Of a stretch of DNA of 64,000 nucleotides, positions 1 through 8,186 are shown piece after piece; positions within the stretch are counted from its first letter, which is position 1; every line of letters begins with the position of its first letter. Position numbers and translations under genes: made by a program. A model generated the notes under the pieces. It searched no databases, was not told where the DNA came from, and was given only the letters and a program-made list of their open reading frames with translations. The DNA comes from JAFDZV01 sp035549015 (GTDB lineage Bacteria > Bacteroidota > Ignavibacteria > OLB7), in the NCBI GenBank assembly GCA_035549015.1, contig DASZRW010000091.1, positions 1-64,000 on the forward strand, written 5' to 3'.

Positions 1-698
1 CAAAGGGAGAAACGAGACTTCGAAGCATGGCCACCAACGCAGCTAGATGCCCCGAATGTAATCGCCGGTGTTCATCCGGCAATGAAGAGTATACAGGCAA
101 ACTAAGAAAATTTCGCAGAGTGCGCTAAGTATATTAGTGCCATTCGGAGCGGTTCACGATACCGGGCAGAAGCAGAGAGGCGTATATCAGCGCTCCCCGT
201 GTGATTCCGCAGGCCGCTGCATGCGCATTCCGATCGATGGCAGACAGCGATTCCAAACGAAGCCGGACACTGATTCCGATCATGCCGCACCTGTCAGCGA
301 TCCATCGCCAGTTCAGGGCGTCATGCGGATCATCTCGGAACACGCCGCCAGCACGCTCGCCGCTGCCCATGGAAGCCAGCCGGGCACTCCAATGGGGTCG
401 CCGTCGTTCTTCGTGTTCCCTGAATGGTGCGTGCCGGGTCCCCGTATTGTCCCTGAAGAGTCCATGAAGGTTCCTGATGTGTCCGTGACTGGTCCGTCAA
501 TTGTCCCTGCCTGCATGCACCATGGCGCCATCGCGCGCAGACCGAGCACCGGAATGCAGGGTGTGTGACTGCCCGAAATCGCCATGCAGGGGCGTTGGGG
601 TTTGCAGGAAACACTGCTTCATGTGTCCGCGATCCGTTGCCAGGGTGGCGGTGCAACGGCGTCCGTGTACGATCGTGGGGCGAGTTCCGGGCACGAGG
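1..698. other. no gene recognised, 0.7 kb at the window start
   Basis: I see no convincing coding frame here. The short open frames on both strands have no recognisable domain, no signal peptide and no repeat-array signature like the gene that ends at 699. The ten bases attgtccctg occur twice, near 447 and 500, within loosely similar context. No clear terminator hairpin follows the minus-strand gene. Confidence 0.5.
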
Positions 699-1892
699 CT
701 ACTTCTCCCGTTGCCGGGAAACACCAAGCCATCCGGCACGGCTTGCGACCGCCGGAATCGTGCGCCCAAGTGCGCGCGCAATCTCCTCCCGCGTCTTCCG
801 CCGGTAGTGGCGCCGGATGTAGGCGTCTTCCCGTGCCGTCCATGCACGCGACGGCGTACCTGCAAGGCCAAGCAGACGTGCCCGCTGTGCCACCGCATCG
901 GCGCTCCGCCCCAGACGTACGGCGATCGTGCGATACGGGTGACCGGGTGCGAGCTTCCGCAACGTCTGATCGTCCTTCTTCGTCCACCGCACGCGTATCG
1001 GCTGCGAGGCCGCAAGACCCAGCTTCGCCACTCTCGCGCTTACGGCCATCGGGCCACGTCCAAGGCGCTCGCCGATCTCTCTGTAGCCCGTTCGGTTCCG
1101 ATGCAGCCGTACAAGCAGCGCGTCATCCTTCACGCTCCACGGGCGCGCCGGACCTTTGGTCAATCCAAGCTTCATGGCCCGTGTGATCACTGCATCGGCG
1201 GAGCGCTTCATCCGTCGCGCAATCGATGCAACCGGCATCGTGCCGTAGGCGGCCCGCAAGTGTTCGTCCTGCTTCCGGCTCCACGGTATCCACGTGCGCG
1301 GCCTTGCGATGCCGAGAAAGGCCACGTGGGCGGCTATCGCCGTTATCGAGCGGTCCAGGCGCCGGGCGATCTCCCTGTAGGGAATCCCGCTGCGGTAGAG
1401 CGAGCGGACAAGCCGGTCTTCCTCCGCCGTCCATCCCCGCATCTCGCGATACACCCCGGTGGAGCGTGCGCGGCGTACAATGTCGCTCTTCCGTCGATTG
1501 AGCGCGGCTGCAATCTCGCGCGACGAACGGCCTTCGGCGTGGAGTGCGCGAAGCCGTGTGTCATCGGCGTCGGTCCACGGCGGCGGCACGTATCCTCTGC
1601 GTGCGAGCGGACGGGGAACACCCGCGATACTGGAACGTTGTGTCAGGCCGCGCTCGCTTGCATGGGCTCTGACGGCATCGAGCGAGCGGCCAAGCACGCG
1701 GGCGGCGTAGTGAGCACCATACTTCGGATAGGTGCGGCGAAGAAGATCTTCATCCTCGCGGCTCCATCGCTGGCCGCCGCGCCATGCTCCGGGCTTCGGC
1801 ATCGGGACGCCTGCAGGCCATGCGCGTTCGCGGCGCAGCCTGGTAACGGGTTCAGGAGATACTCGGCGTGCGGGCATTGGTGTCGTTGCCAT
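699..1892 (-). CDS. tandem Myb/SANT/GcrA-like repeat protein, paralog 1
   Basis: A 397-residue protein made almost wholly of seven helix-turn-helix-like repeats of about 45-60 residues. Each repeat opens with a tryptophan and an acidic patch (WSREDEDLLR, WTAEEDRLVR, WTAREDAYIR). It continues with a segment like eIArrLgRs and closes with a recognition-helix-like AVxxRaxxLGL. This is the signature of Myb/SANT-like and GcrA-type DNA-binding domains. The N-terminus carries a short motif (rxWPxgVPmPkPGaW) shared with the two neighbouring paralogs. There is no catalytic domain, signal peptide or membrane segment, so a cytoplasmic nucleic-acid-binding role is likely. It lies 30 nt after paralog 2 on the same strand and is probably cotranscribed. 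The array architecture is seen directly; DNA binding is inferred from the fold, and the targets are unknown. Confidence 0.85.
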   Translation of the reverse strand: MATTPMPARRVSPEPVTRLRRERAWPAGVPMPKPGAWRGGQRWSREDEDLLRRTYPKYGAHYAARVLGRSLDAVRAHASERGLTQRSSIAGVPRPLARRGYVPPPWTDADDTRLRALHAEGRSSREIAAALNRRKSDIVRRARSTGVYREMRGWTAEEDRLVRSLYRSGIPYREIARRLDRSITAIAAHVAFLGIARPRTWIPWSRKQDEHLRAAYGTMPVASIARRMKRSADAVITRAMKLGLTKGPARPWSVKDDALLVRLHRNRTGYREIGERLGRGPMAVSARVAKLGLAASQPIRVRWTKKDDQTLRKLAPGHPYRTIAVRLGRSADAVAQRARLLGLAGTPSRAWTAREDAYIRRHYRRKTREEIARALGRTIPAVASRAGWLGVSRQREK

Positions 1893-1922
1893 GAAGGGGT
1901 TGGTTCATATCGCTGCAACCGG

Positions 1923-3233
1923 TTATTTCGTTCGCGGAACACTCAGCCCGAGTTTCTTCTTCCGCGCGCCAACGGCGTTGCGGGTTCGTGAAAGCAACCG
2001 GCCAAGTTCCTCCAGCGAACGAATGGAACGAGACAGGTGCCGCAGACGGCGATCATCTTCCGGTGACCATGCGCGCGGTTCAATCGCATAGTGCTTTTCG
2101 TTGCCAAGCCCGAGATGCCGCAGCCGTCCCGTGATGGCCACGTGCGTACGCCCCAGGCGTTCAGCCATCGCGGCCCGGCTCATGCGGGCCACGTTCCTTC
2201 GCAGATATGCATCCTCCTTCGCGGTCCACGCACGGTGTTCGCTGGTGCGCGGCACCATCAGCCCGAGCGCGGCCATCCTCCCCGCGACCGCTGCAACGGT
2301 TCTGTCCAACCGTCGTGCAATCTCCGGCTTCGTATACGTTCCGGCCATCGCCCGAAGCCGTCTCTCCTCGCGTGCCGTCCACGGGCGTACAACGGGAGCA
2401 CGGGCTATCGGTTTTGTCAATCCCAGATCCTTCGCGCGCACCGCCACGGCTTCCCACGTCCGGTTCATCCGGGCTGCAACCTGTTTGCGCGGCATCGTGC
2501 CGTACAACCGTCCGAGAAGCGCATCATCCGACGGGGTCCACGGACGTGACGTAGGACGGGCACGGAACCCGAAGCCGAGGGCGATCTTCCGGATTGTTTC
2601 CGCATTGGTGCCGAGATGCCGGGCTATCTGCACGAATGAAAGCGTACCGGCATTCTTCCGTATGAACGCCAGATTGCCGGGAGTCTTCGGAAACACCGTC
2701 CGTTCATGACTCAGTCCCAGATGTGCGACCATGCGATTGACGCCGCCGAGTGGCCGTCCCAGCCGCGCGGCGACTTCCGAACGCCGCATCGTGTGGGCAT
2801 GCCGGCGAAGAAACGCGATCTCCTTCGCGCTCCATGCAGGCGCCTTTTCCGTACTCAAGCCAAGCTTCGTCAACCGGGCACCGACTGCCGGTACACTGCG
2901 GCCAAGCTTCGCTGCGAGTTCCGGCATCGCCATGTGCGCATGATACCGGCGAAGCGTTCGATCATCCACGGCGGTCCACGACCTGCCCGGTGTCTCCGTC
3001 AGCTTCATCTGGTACGCCTTGTTCCTGACGGCGGCTCTGGTCCGGCCAAGAAGCCGCGCAACGTACCGCGGTCCATATCGTTGATAGTCACGGCGCAGAA
3101 GCCGTTCATCATTGCGGCTCCAACGGTAATTGCCGGACCAGGCGCCGGCGGGAGGCATCGGTACACCCTTCGGCCATCCCCGCGCGCGACGCAATGCGGC
3201 TATCGGTTCAGGAAGGTTTGTTCGTGCAGGCAT
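1923..3233 (-). CDS. tandem Myb/SANT/GcrA-like repeat protein, paralog 2
   Basis: A 436-residue paralog of the genes at 699 and 3569 with eight repeats. They begin near residues 38, 86, 134, 186, 231, 284, 335 and 388. Most open with WS/WT plus acidic residues and end in an LGL-type turn. The fourth repeat (residues 186-223) has lost the leading tryptophan and the usual AVxxR helix, yet keeps the length and an IArhLG core. Paralog 3 has a degenerate repeat at the same ordinal position. The N-terminus has the family motif GWPKGVPMP. A repeat close to the C-terminus reads RAWTAKEDAYLRR, nearly the same as in the other two. It is the promoter-proximal gene of a two-gene unit divergent from paralog 3. 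Sequence-specific DNA or RNA binding is inferred. Confidence 0.85.
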   Translation of the reverse strand: MPARTNLPEPIAALRRARGWPKGVPMPPAGAWSGNYRWSRNDERLLRRDYQRYGPRYVARLLGRTRAAVRNKAYQMKLTETPGRSWTAVDDRTLRRYHAHMAMPELAAKLGRSVPAVGARLTKLGLSTEKAPAWSAKEIAFLRRHAHTMRRSEVAARLGRPLGGVNRMVAHLGLSHERTVFPKTPGNLAFIRKNAGTLSFVQIARHLGTNAETIRKIALGFGFRARPTSRPWTPSDDALLGRLYGTMPRKQVAARMNRTWEAVAVRAKDLGLTKPIARAPVVRPWTAREERRLRAMAGTYTKPEIARRLDRTVAAVAGRMAALGLMVPRTSEHRAWTAKEDAYLRRNVARMSRAAMAERLGRTHVAITGRLRHLGLGNEKHYAIEPRAWSPEDDRRLRHLSRSIRSLEELGRLLSRTRNAVGARKKKLGLSVPRTK

Positions 3234-3568
3234 CGCGGTGCTGTTGTCGTTGCATGAGCGATTGGGAAGGTGTGTTGTCCTACCACGCGCACCATGCCAT
3301 GCTGGTTCGCTTGCGTTTTCGGCATGTGCTCACATCCCCGGCATCCGGTGCGATGCTGGCGGCAGGTCCGTCGCGAGGGCAGAATCCACGGTCAGGAACC
3401 GAATATCGTGAACGTGAGCACATCACGCACTCCCGGCTTGCGAATACTGCTCCGCAGCGGCTGTTGAGCCGCACGCAACGAACGCCTGGTGCGAAATTGC
3501 AATCGAACCCATCGATCGCATAGATTTGCCGCACGTGACGTTCAGCACAACCATCCGCATCCTATACC
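3234..3568. other. divergent intergenic region between repeat-protein genes
   Basis: This 335-nt stretch separates the minus-strand repeat-protein pair from the plus-strand paralog. The plus-strand promoter at 3497-3528 is clear. I could not find an equally good minus-strand promoter for the gene that starts at 3233. No additional coding frame is convincing. Confidence 0.6.
3497..3528 (+). promoter_or_regulatory. Bacteroidota-type promoter for repeat-protein paralog 3
   Basis: TTG at 3497-3499, a spacer of exactly 21 nt, then TAGATTTG at 3521-3528. This fits the -33/-7 pattern TTG-N19-21-TAnnTTTG known for Bacteroidota sigma factors. The ATG of the downstream gene is 40 nt further on. The same spacing recurs at 42376, 43022 and 48413. 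Confidence 0.7.
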
Positions 3569-4726
3569 ATGGCCGCACGCAGGCAACTTCCCAAACCTCT
3601 CGAAGATCTTCGTCGCCTACGTCGTTGGCCCCGGGACGTTCCGATACCGAAACCGGGGCCGTACAGTTCCCATGCCCGATGGACGTATAAGGAGGAAGAG
3701 ACCATACGCCGGTACTACCCGCAGTATGGTGCCGCATACGTCGCCCGTATGCTGGGACGCTCGCGGAATGCCGTGCAGTTGCGTGCCCGGCATATCGGTC
3801 TCGAACGTCTCTGCCGCCTGTGGACCAAACCGGAGATAGCACTGGTGAAGAAGCACTATGACCGGATGCCGCTCGATGAGCTTGCGGCCCTGCTTGGACG
3901 CTCCGCGAAGGCGGTGACCCTTCGGGCATCGGCGCTGGGTCTGACCGTCGTTCCACGGCTGTGGAGTGCCGAGGAGATCGAGCAGGTACGCCTGCTGTAC
4001 AGGAAGGTGCCCGCGGCAACGATCGCCAAACGCCTGGGACGTCCGGCCAAGTCGGTCATGGTGCAGGCTCAGAAACTTGGCCTGTCACGATCCGTCAAGC
4101 CGGTAACAACGGCCATGGTGCGGACCATCATGAAGAAGATCGGCCGTGTCAACATCGAGAAGATCGCGGCGGAGATTGGAATCGGTGCCGCACGCGTGAC
4201 GAACATTGCCCGGGCGAACGGCTATGACGGGGAGTCATGGTTCCATCGAAACTGGGAGCGCCGGGAGGACACGTACCTTCGGCAGCACTACCGCCGGATG
4301 CCGATCGGCGAGATTGCGCAGAAGTTGGAGCGGACTCCGAAGGCTGTACTGCATCGCCTCGACGCACTTGGTCTTCCGCGCAGCGAGCGCCATCAACCGC
4401 AGCGGGTACGCTGGACGAAGAAACAAGATGATCTGCTGCGCCGGAACTATCGAACACTGCCGGTCGCCGAGCTTGCGGCGATGCTTTCGCGAACACCCCA
4501 TGCCGTACGCAATCGCCTGAAACTGCTTCGTCTCCTTCGCCTTGACGTTCCCAGGACAAGCGCCCGCGCGTGGACCGCGAAGGAGGACGCGACGATGCGC
4601 CGGTTGTACGGGGAGCGCGGCTGCCGGAAGAGACTCGCCGAACGTCTGGGCCGGTCGGTTCCATCGATCAACGGAAGGGCCAGCAAGCTCGGGTTGATGA
4701 AGCCGGCCGCAAAGCGAGATGCGTAG
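3569..4726 (+). CDS. tandem Myb/SANT/GcrA-like repeat protein, paralog 3
   Basis: A 385-residue plus-strand paralog with seven helix-turn-helix-like repeats starting near residues 38, 85, 132, 182, 228, 281 and 334. The first repeat (RWTYKEEETIRRYY ... VARMLGRSRNAV) aligns with repeat 1 of both minus-strand paralogs, as does the preceding RRWPRDVPIPKPG motif. Repeat 4 (182-220) is degenerate: it lacks the leading tryptophan and ends in RANGYD rather than LGL, paralleling repeat 4 of paralog 2. The last repeat has the family's ARAWTAKEDA start. There is no other domain and no export signal. The chosen ATG is preceded by a good promoter. It is likely a modular nucleic-acid-binding protein; function, targets and partners are unknown. 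Confidence 0.85.
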   Translation: MAARRQLPKPLEDLRRLRRWPRDVPIPKPGPYSSHARWTYKEEETIRRYYPQYGAAYVARMLGRSRNAVQLRARHIGLERLCRLWTKPEIALVKKHYDRMPLDELAALLGRSAKAVTLRASALGLTVVPRLWSAEEIEQVRLLYRKVPAATIAKRLGRPAKSVMVQAQKLGLSRSVKPVTTAMVRTIMKKIGRVNIEKIAAEIGIGAARVTNIARANGYDGESWFHRNWERREDTYLRQHYRRMPIGEIAQKLERTPKAVLHRLDALGLPRSERHQPQRVRWTKKQDDLLRRNYRTLPVAELAAMLSRTPHAVRNRLKLLRLLRLDVPRTSARAWTAKEDATMRRLYGERGCRKRLAERLGRSVPSINGRASKLGLMKPAAKRDA

Positions 4727-5152
4727 AGCGCTCGTGCAGTCGTTCACCGGCAGGTGAGGCACAACGCGTATGCACCACCGATGATCGAGCCGTCGCCATG
4801 TTCTCGTAGAGGATGGTGGTGCCGGTCGTGCCGCAGCACGTCCTTCAACGTGTATATTTGCCACCATCGGTGGCGCGAACCGATGGCGGCACCCGGCGTC
4901 TGAACAATCCCGCGCACGTGCGGTAATCCGGCCATCCTCCTCCCCGTTTCCTGACCCGTTGGGACCGATGTTCAACTCCGCGTTGCGTTCATTTTCCGTA
5001 CGCAATCAATCAGACATGGGGCGAGCCGTGAAGTCTCCACTATTGCCTGCCCCGGCACCCACCCGCTGGTTCCACACCTGCCTGAGCCTTGAACGCCGAA
5101 GGCCCCGCATCACGCGGAGCCTTCGCAACCCGGGTCGCCGGCAACGGGCCTG
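4727..5152. other. intergenic region, no gene recognised
   Basis: About 425 nt between the plus-strand repeat protein and the 3' end of the minus-strand GH2-like gene. It contains a small perfect hairpin (gccacc/ggtggc) just after a TATATTTG at 4853-4860. A larger hairpin at 5097-5125 probably ends the minus-strand gene. No coding frame is convincing. Confidence 0.55.
5097..5125 (-). terminator. hairpin downstream of the GH2-like gene
   Basis: Twelve-base arms cgaaggccccgc and gcggagccttcg pair with one mismatch around a five-base loop, 27 nt after the stop codon at 5153. There is no T-run on the minus strand after it, so it may be an RNA 3'-end stabiliser rather than a classical intrinsic terminator. 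Confidence 0.5.
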
Positions 5153-7819
5153 TCAGCGCCCGCTGTAGAGCACCGATATACCGTCGCGCAGATAGCCGAG
5201 CGTTGCATTGGTCTCACTCGATGTCACCATCACCACGATCAGAATCGCGAGGATGGTCCCGATTGCGTACCCGTACACCTTGAGCGGCCGCACATCGTAG
5301 ATCACGGCCGTTCCTCGCAGCACGCGATAGAGCATCCAGCAGACAACCAGCAGCATCACGGAGAAGCTCACCATCCCTGCATGCGGCTCCCCCAGCGCTC
5401 TGTAGAGCACCATTCCGGGAATGATCAGAATCAGCACCGGCAGCGCCCCCCATACGGCGATGATGTAGGCGTCGCTGAAGAAGATCTTGTTCCGCACGGT
5501 AACGGCGCACACGCGAATCAGGAGCGCCACGATCAGCATCAGCCCGAAGAAGAAGACCGTGAAGAGGATCTCCGCCAGGAGCGGGCGCCAGATCACGTGG
5601 TTCAGGAGTTCCTTCAGGCCGTCGGAGGTGATAACGGCGCTCAACGTGGCGTCGAATCCCTCATCCATCCGGTAGAAGTAGCAGATGGAGGAAAGAATCA
5701 CCGCAAACGTCACCGATATCACCAGCCCGAGGATCGTTGTCTGCACGTTGGAAAGGATGCGCTGGTCCCGAATGTCCGCGTAGAAGTTGTAGGGCCGGAG
5801 CAGGGCGCGCCAGACGTTCTCGCGGAAGCGGCGCGAGCTGTTGATGAGCAGCAGAAACACCACCGCGCAGGCGATGCCGGTTGCAATGAACAGGATGGTG
5901 GATGGCGGGCTGTAGAGGCCGATCGCAACATCCTGCGCCTTCTGCTCCGTGTAGAGCGCCGCCAGCAGCGGCCCGCCGGGCTGCCGCAGTTCACGGCCCA
6001 GACCGTAGATGCCGCAGCTTGCCAGATACTGGTCCTGATTGTTCGCCGTCAGGATCGGCCGGTCCGTCCTGTAGTCGTTGAACGACCAGTAGATTCCCCC
6101 CGCAAGGTCCGTCTCCAGCAGGAGGCTGTGGATGTCGCTGATATACTTCGCCTGCGCCTCGATGGAGATCGGATCCTTGTACCCGTTCTGATTGTCCAGC
6201 TGCACGAACTTGCCGTACCCCAGCATCACGATCGGCTTCTCACCGTTGACGGCCTTCTTCGCCTGAAGGATCATGTCGCGTACCAGCGGGGGATCGGCGT
6301 CGAACGCGTTCAGCCCCACGATGTCGGCCAGCTTCCGGAGGTTTGGATTCGTCCAGGTTGTTGCGGTGAAGTAGAAGAGCCGGTTGTCGATCGAGTCCAG
6401 GCGCGACCGCAGCCGGCGCACCGCGGCGATCGCCTTCTCGCTCTCACCGGGGATCTGCGCGCTCAGGCCATACGCAACCACCGACGTGAAGTGGCTGGAC
6501 TCCTCCGCCGTAAACTTCACCCGATCCAGCGATCGCTTCAGGTAGTTCTCATCGCCGAACAATGTGGAGGGGGGCGTGCCGATGGAGATATCCACGAACG
6601 CCAGGATCCCCATCTCGTCGCACAGCTGCAGCAGGTACGGATGCGGCGTTCCGTCCGCGAACCGGATAACGTTCACCCCCATATCGCGCATGGTCTGAAC
6701 GTCGCGACGCATCAGGTCGTACGGAAGCGAGGCGCCGAATGCCCTGGAGTCCTCCACATACACCAGCCCCTTCACCTGCAGCGGCTCGCCGTTGAGGATC
6801 AGCTGCGAGCCCTTCACCGTAATACTTCGGAAGCCGACGCGCATCACCTGCTCATCCACAACGGCTCCCTGATATCGCACCTGCACCACCGCATCGTAGA
6901 GGTTGGGCGAGCCCGGCCCCCAGAGCTCCGGAGTGTTCACCGGCACTTTCAGCGTTACGTTCGCCGTGCGCTTGCTCTCCAGCGAGAACGCCTGGGCGCC
7001 ATGCGCAACCTCCACGGAGGGGAGCGTGTCGTTGCTGCCGCGGCGGCGAATCGTCACGCCGAGCTCGAAGTCCGCATGGTCCGCCGGGATCGTCATGGAG
7101 CCGGAGCTGTCGCCCGAGCGCCGTGCGATCATCCCGCGGATCGTTCCGGAAACAACCTGAACGTCGAACTTCGCCTCGCTGTTCGCTCCGTTCACCGTGG
7201 CATTGAACCGCACATCATCCAGCCACACATTGGGAACGCCCACCAGCAGGAGATCGCGAAAGATCCCGCCGTAGGTTCTGTTGCCCAGCAGCAGCTTGCG
7301 CAGCGGGACGGTGGAGGTATAGTCCAGACGGTTGTTCACCTCCACCTGAATGGTGTTGGTGGCGGCCAACTTCACTTCATCGGGCACATTCACGGAAAAC
7401 GGGATGCCGCTCTCGTGCTGGCGCACGAACTGTCCGTTGATCGAAATCGCTCCCTGATACTGCACGCCGTAGGCAACCACCTTCCACCGATGCGTCGCGA
7501 GAAGCTCCTTCGGAATCTGGAAGCTGCGCCGGAAGAGCAGATTGCCCTGCTCGGAGAACGAGCACGGCACCTGAACGTTCTCCCACGTGTCCCCTCCGTT
7601 GCGCGAAACCTGCCAGGTGCCGTTGAGCGATATGACGCTGCGCGTGGAGGCAGAGGTTATGGACGAATAGACCGATGCATTCGGCGCTGGCGGCGACGAG
7701 AGAAAATCCTCAGGCTGCGTCTGCGCGACGGCATTGGAAATGAACGGCAGAGAGAGGAAGAGACAGACCGAGAGAATGCGGAAGGTTCTCACCAACGTTG
7801 TCATCGGATGAAATTCCAT
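5153..7819 (-). CDS. exported GH2-fold protein without catalytic glutamates, C-terminal membrane domain
   Basis: An 888-residue protein. Residues 1-33 form a signal peptide with probable cleavage after SNAVAQ. A second ATG (MTTLV) at residue 6 is an equally likely start. Residues ~60-200 resemble the GH2 sugar-binding jelly roll (LNGTWQV, RRSFQIP, NGGIFRD-like TYGGIFRDLLL). Residues 200-335 are an immunoglobulin-like domain and ~340-590 a TIM barrel (NGEPLQVKG, GVNVIRF, GGIYWSFNDY). The acid/base motif, normally W-S-L-G-N-E, reads Y-G-L-S-A-Q (450-455). The nucleophile motif, normally S-E-Y-G, reads L-G-Y-G (533-536). Both catalytic glutamates are therefore missing. From ~640 on there are about six hydrophobic helices resembling a Yip1-type membrane domain. 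It is probably an inactive sugar-binding or sensing protein anchored in the membrane. The fold is recognised; the role is inferred. Confidence 0.85.
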   Translation of the reverse strand: MEFHPMTTLVRTFRILSVCLFLSLPFISNAVAQTQPEDFLSSPPAPNASVYSSITSASTRSVISLNGTWQVSRNGGDTWENVQVPCSFSEQGNLLFRRSFQIPKELLATHRWKVVAYGVQYQGAISINGQFVRQHESGIPFSVNVPDEVKLAATNTIQVEVNNRLDYTSTVPLRKLLLGNRTYGGIFRDLLLVGVPNVWLDDVRFNATVNGANSEAKFDVQVVSGTIRGMIARRSGDSSGSMTIPADHADFELGVTIRRRGSNDTLPSVEVAHGAQAFSLESKRTANVTLKVPVNTPELWGPGSPNLYDAVVQVRYQGAVVDEQVMRVGFRSITVKGSQLILNGEPLQVKGLVYVEDSRAFGASLPYDLMRRDVQTMRDMGVNVIRFADGTPHPYLLQLCDEMGILAFVDISIGTPPSTLFGDENYLKRSLDRVKFTAEESSHFTSVVAYGLSAQIPGESEKAIAAVRRLRSRLDSIDNRLFYFTATTWTNPNLRKLADIVGLNAFDADPPLVRDMILQAKKAVNGEKPIVMLGYGKFVQLDNQNGYKDPISIEAQAKYISDIHSLLLETDLAGGIYWSFNDYRTDRPILTANNQDQYLASCGIYGLGRELRQPGGPLLAALYTEQKAQDVAIGLYSPPSTILFIATGIACAVVFLLLINSSRRFRENVWRALLRPYNFYADIRDQRILSNVQTTILGLVISVTFAVILSSICYFYRMDEGFDATLSAVITSDGLKELLNHVIWRPLLAEILFTVFFFGLMLIVALLIRVCAVTVRNKIFFSDAYIIAVWGALPVLILIIPGMVLYRALGEPHAGMVSFSVMLLVVCWMLYRVLRGTAVIYDVRPLKVYGYAIGTILAILIVVMVTSSETNATLGYLRDGISVLYSGR

Positions 7820-7939
7820 GCCCGGATCACGGAGGGCAGTTGGAGATGGAGGATGGATCGAGATGTTGGGTGCAATGCATGCGCATGCGGCGCAAAACTA
7901 CGAACACAGGGGGCCAATACCAATCTGAAGAGCCCGCAA

Positions 7940-8173
7940 TTACTTGTGTCCGCGACGATAATGGGCCCGGTACGGGCGCGGGCGGCCGAACCGTGGGGGG
8001 TCCACCGTCATCGTCATCACGATAGGGGCGGGTTCGCGCCAGCTTTCACGCCCGTCCACAACGGCAGCGGCCAGAACCGCCGCCAGGAGCAGCGCCACCA
8101 GCGTGCGCCGCAGCGATCCGGGCTGGCCCGAATGCGTTGACAGTACAGAGGGTATCGTTTCGCTCACACTCAC
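7940..8173 (-). CDS. small single-pass membrane protein, hypothetical
   Basis: An open frame of 77 codons from a GTG at 8173 (a second GTG lies at 8167). The GTG is 14 nt after the stop of the glycosyltransferase gene on the same strand, so it is a plausible last gene of that operon. The product has a short hydrophilic N-terminus, one hydrophobic helix (LVALLLAAVLAAAVV) and a basic, histidine-rich C-terminus ending RRGHK. I do not recognise the family. There is no upstream ATG in a sensible place, so the start is uncertain. Confidence 0.5.
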   Translation of the reverse strand: MSVSETIPSVLSTHSGQPGSLRRTLVALLLAAVLAAAVVDGRESWREPAPIVMTMTVDPPRFGRPRPYRAHYRRGHK

Positions 8174-8186
8174 TCCCGTGATCCGT

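Noticed and set aside
501..1991. Long plus-strand open frame (~496 codons) opposite the first repeat protein
   Set aside because: It is antisense to a protein with seven clear repeats, contains no domain or export signal and is rich in arginine, cysteine and proline, as expected for a shadow frame in high-GC DNA.
4853..4860. TATATTTG on the plus strand, promoter-like
   Set aside because: No TTG lies 19-22 nt upstream and no gene follows on that strand. An unannotated RNA is possible but unsupported.
5381..8140. Very long antisense frames (for example 5381-8140, 11963-14767, 17364-20171, 45048-47177)
   Set aside because: Each is exactly opposite a gene with recognised domains and has biased, His/Arg/Asp/Val-rich composition without family features. 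High GC and codon structure explain the lack of stops.
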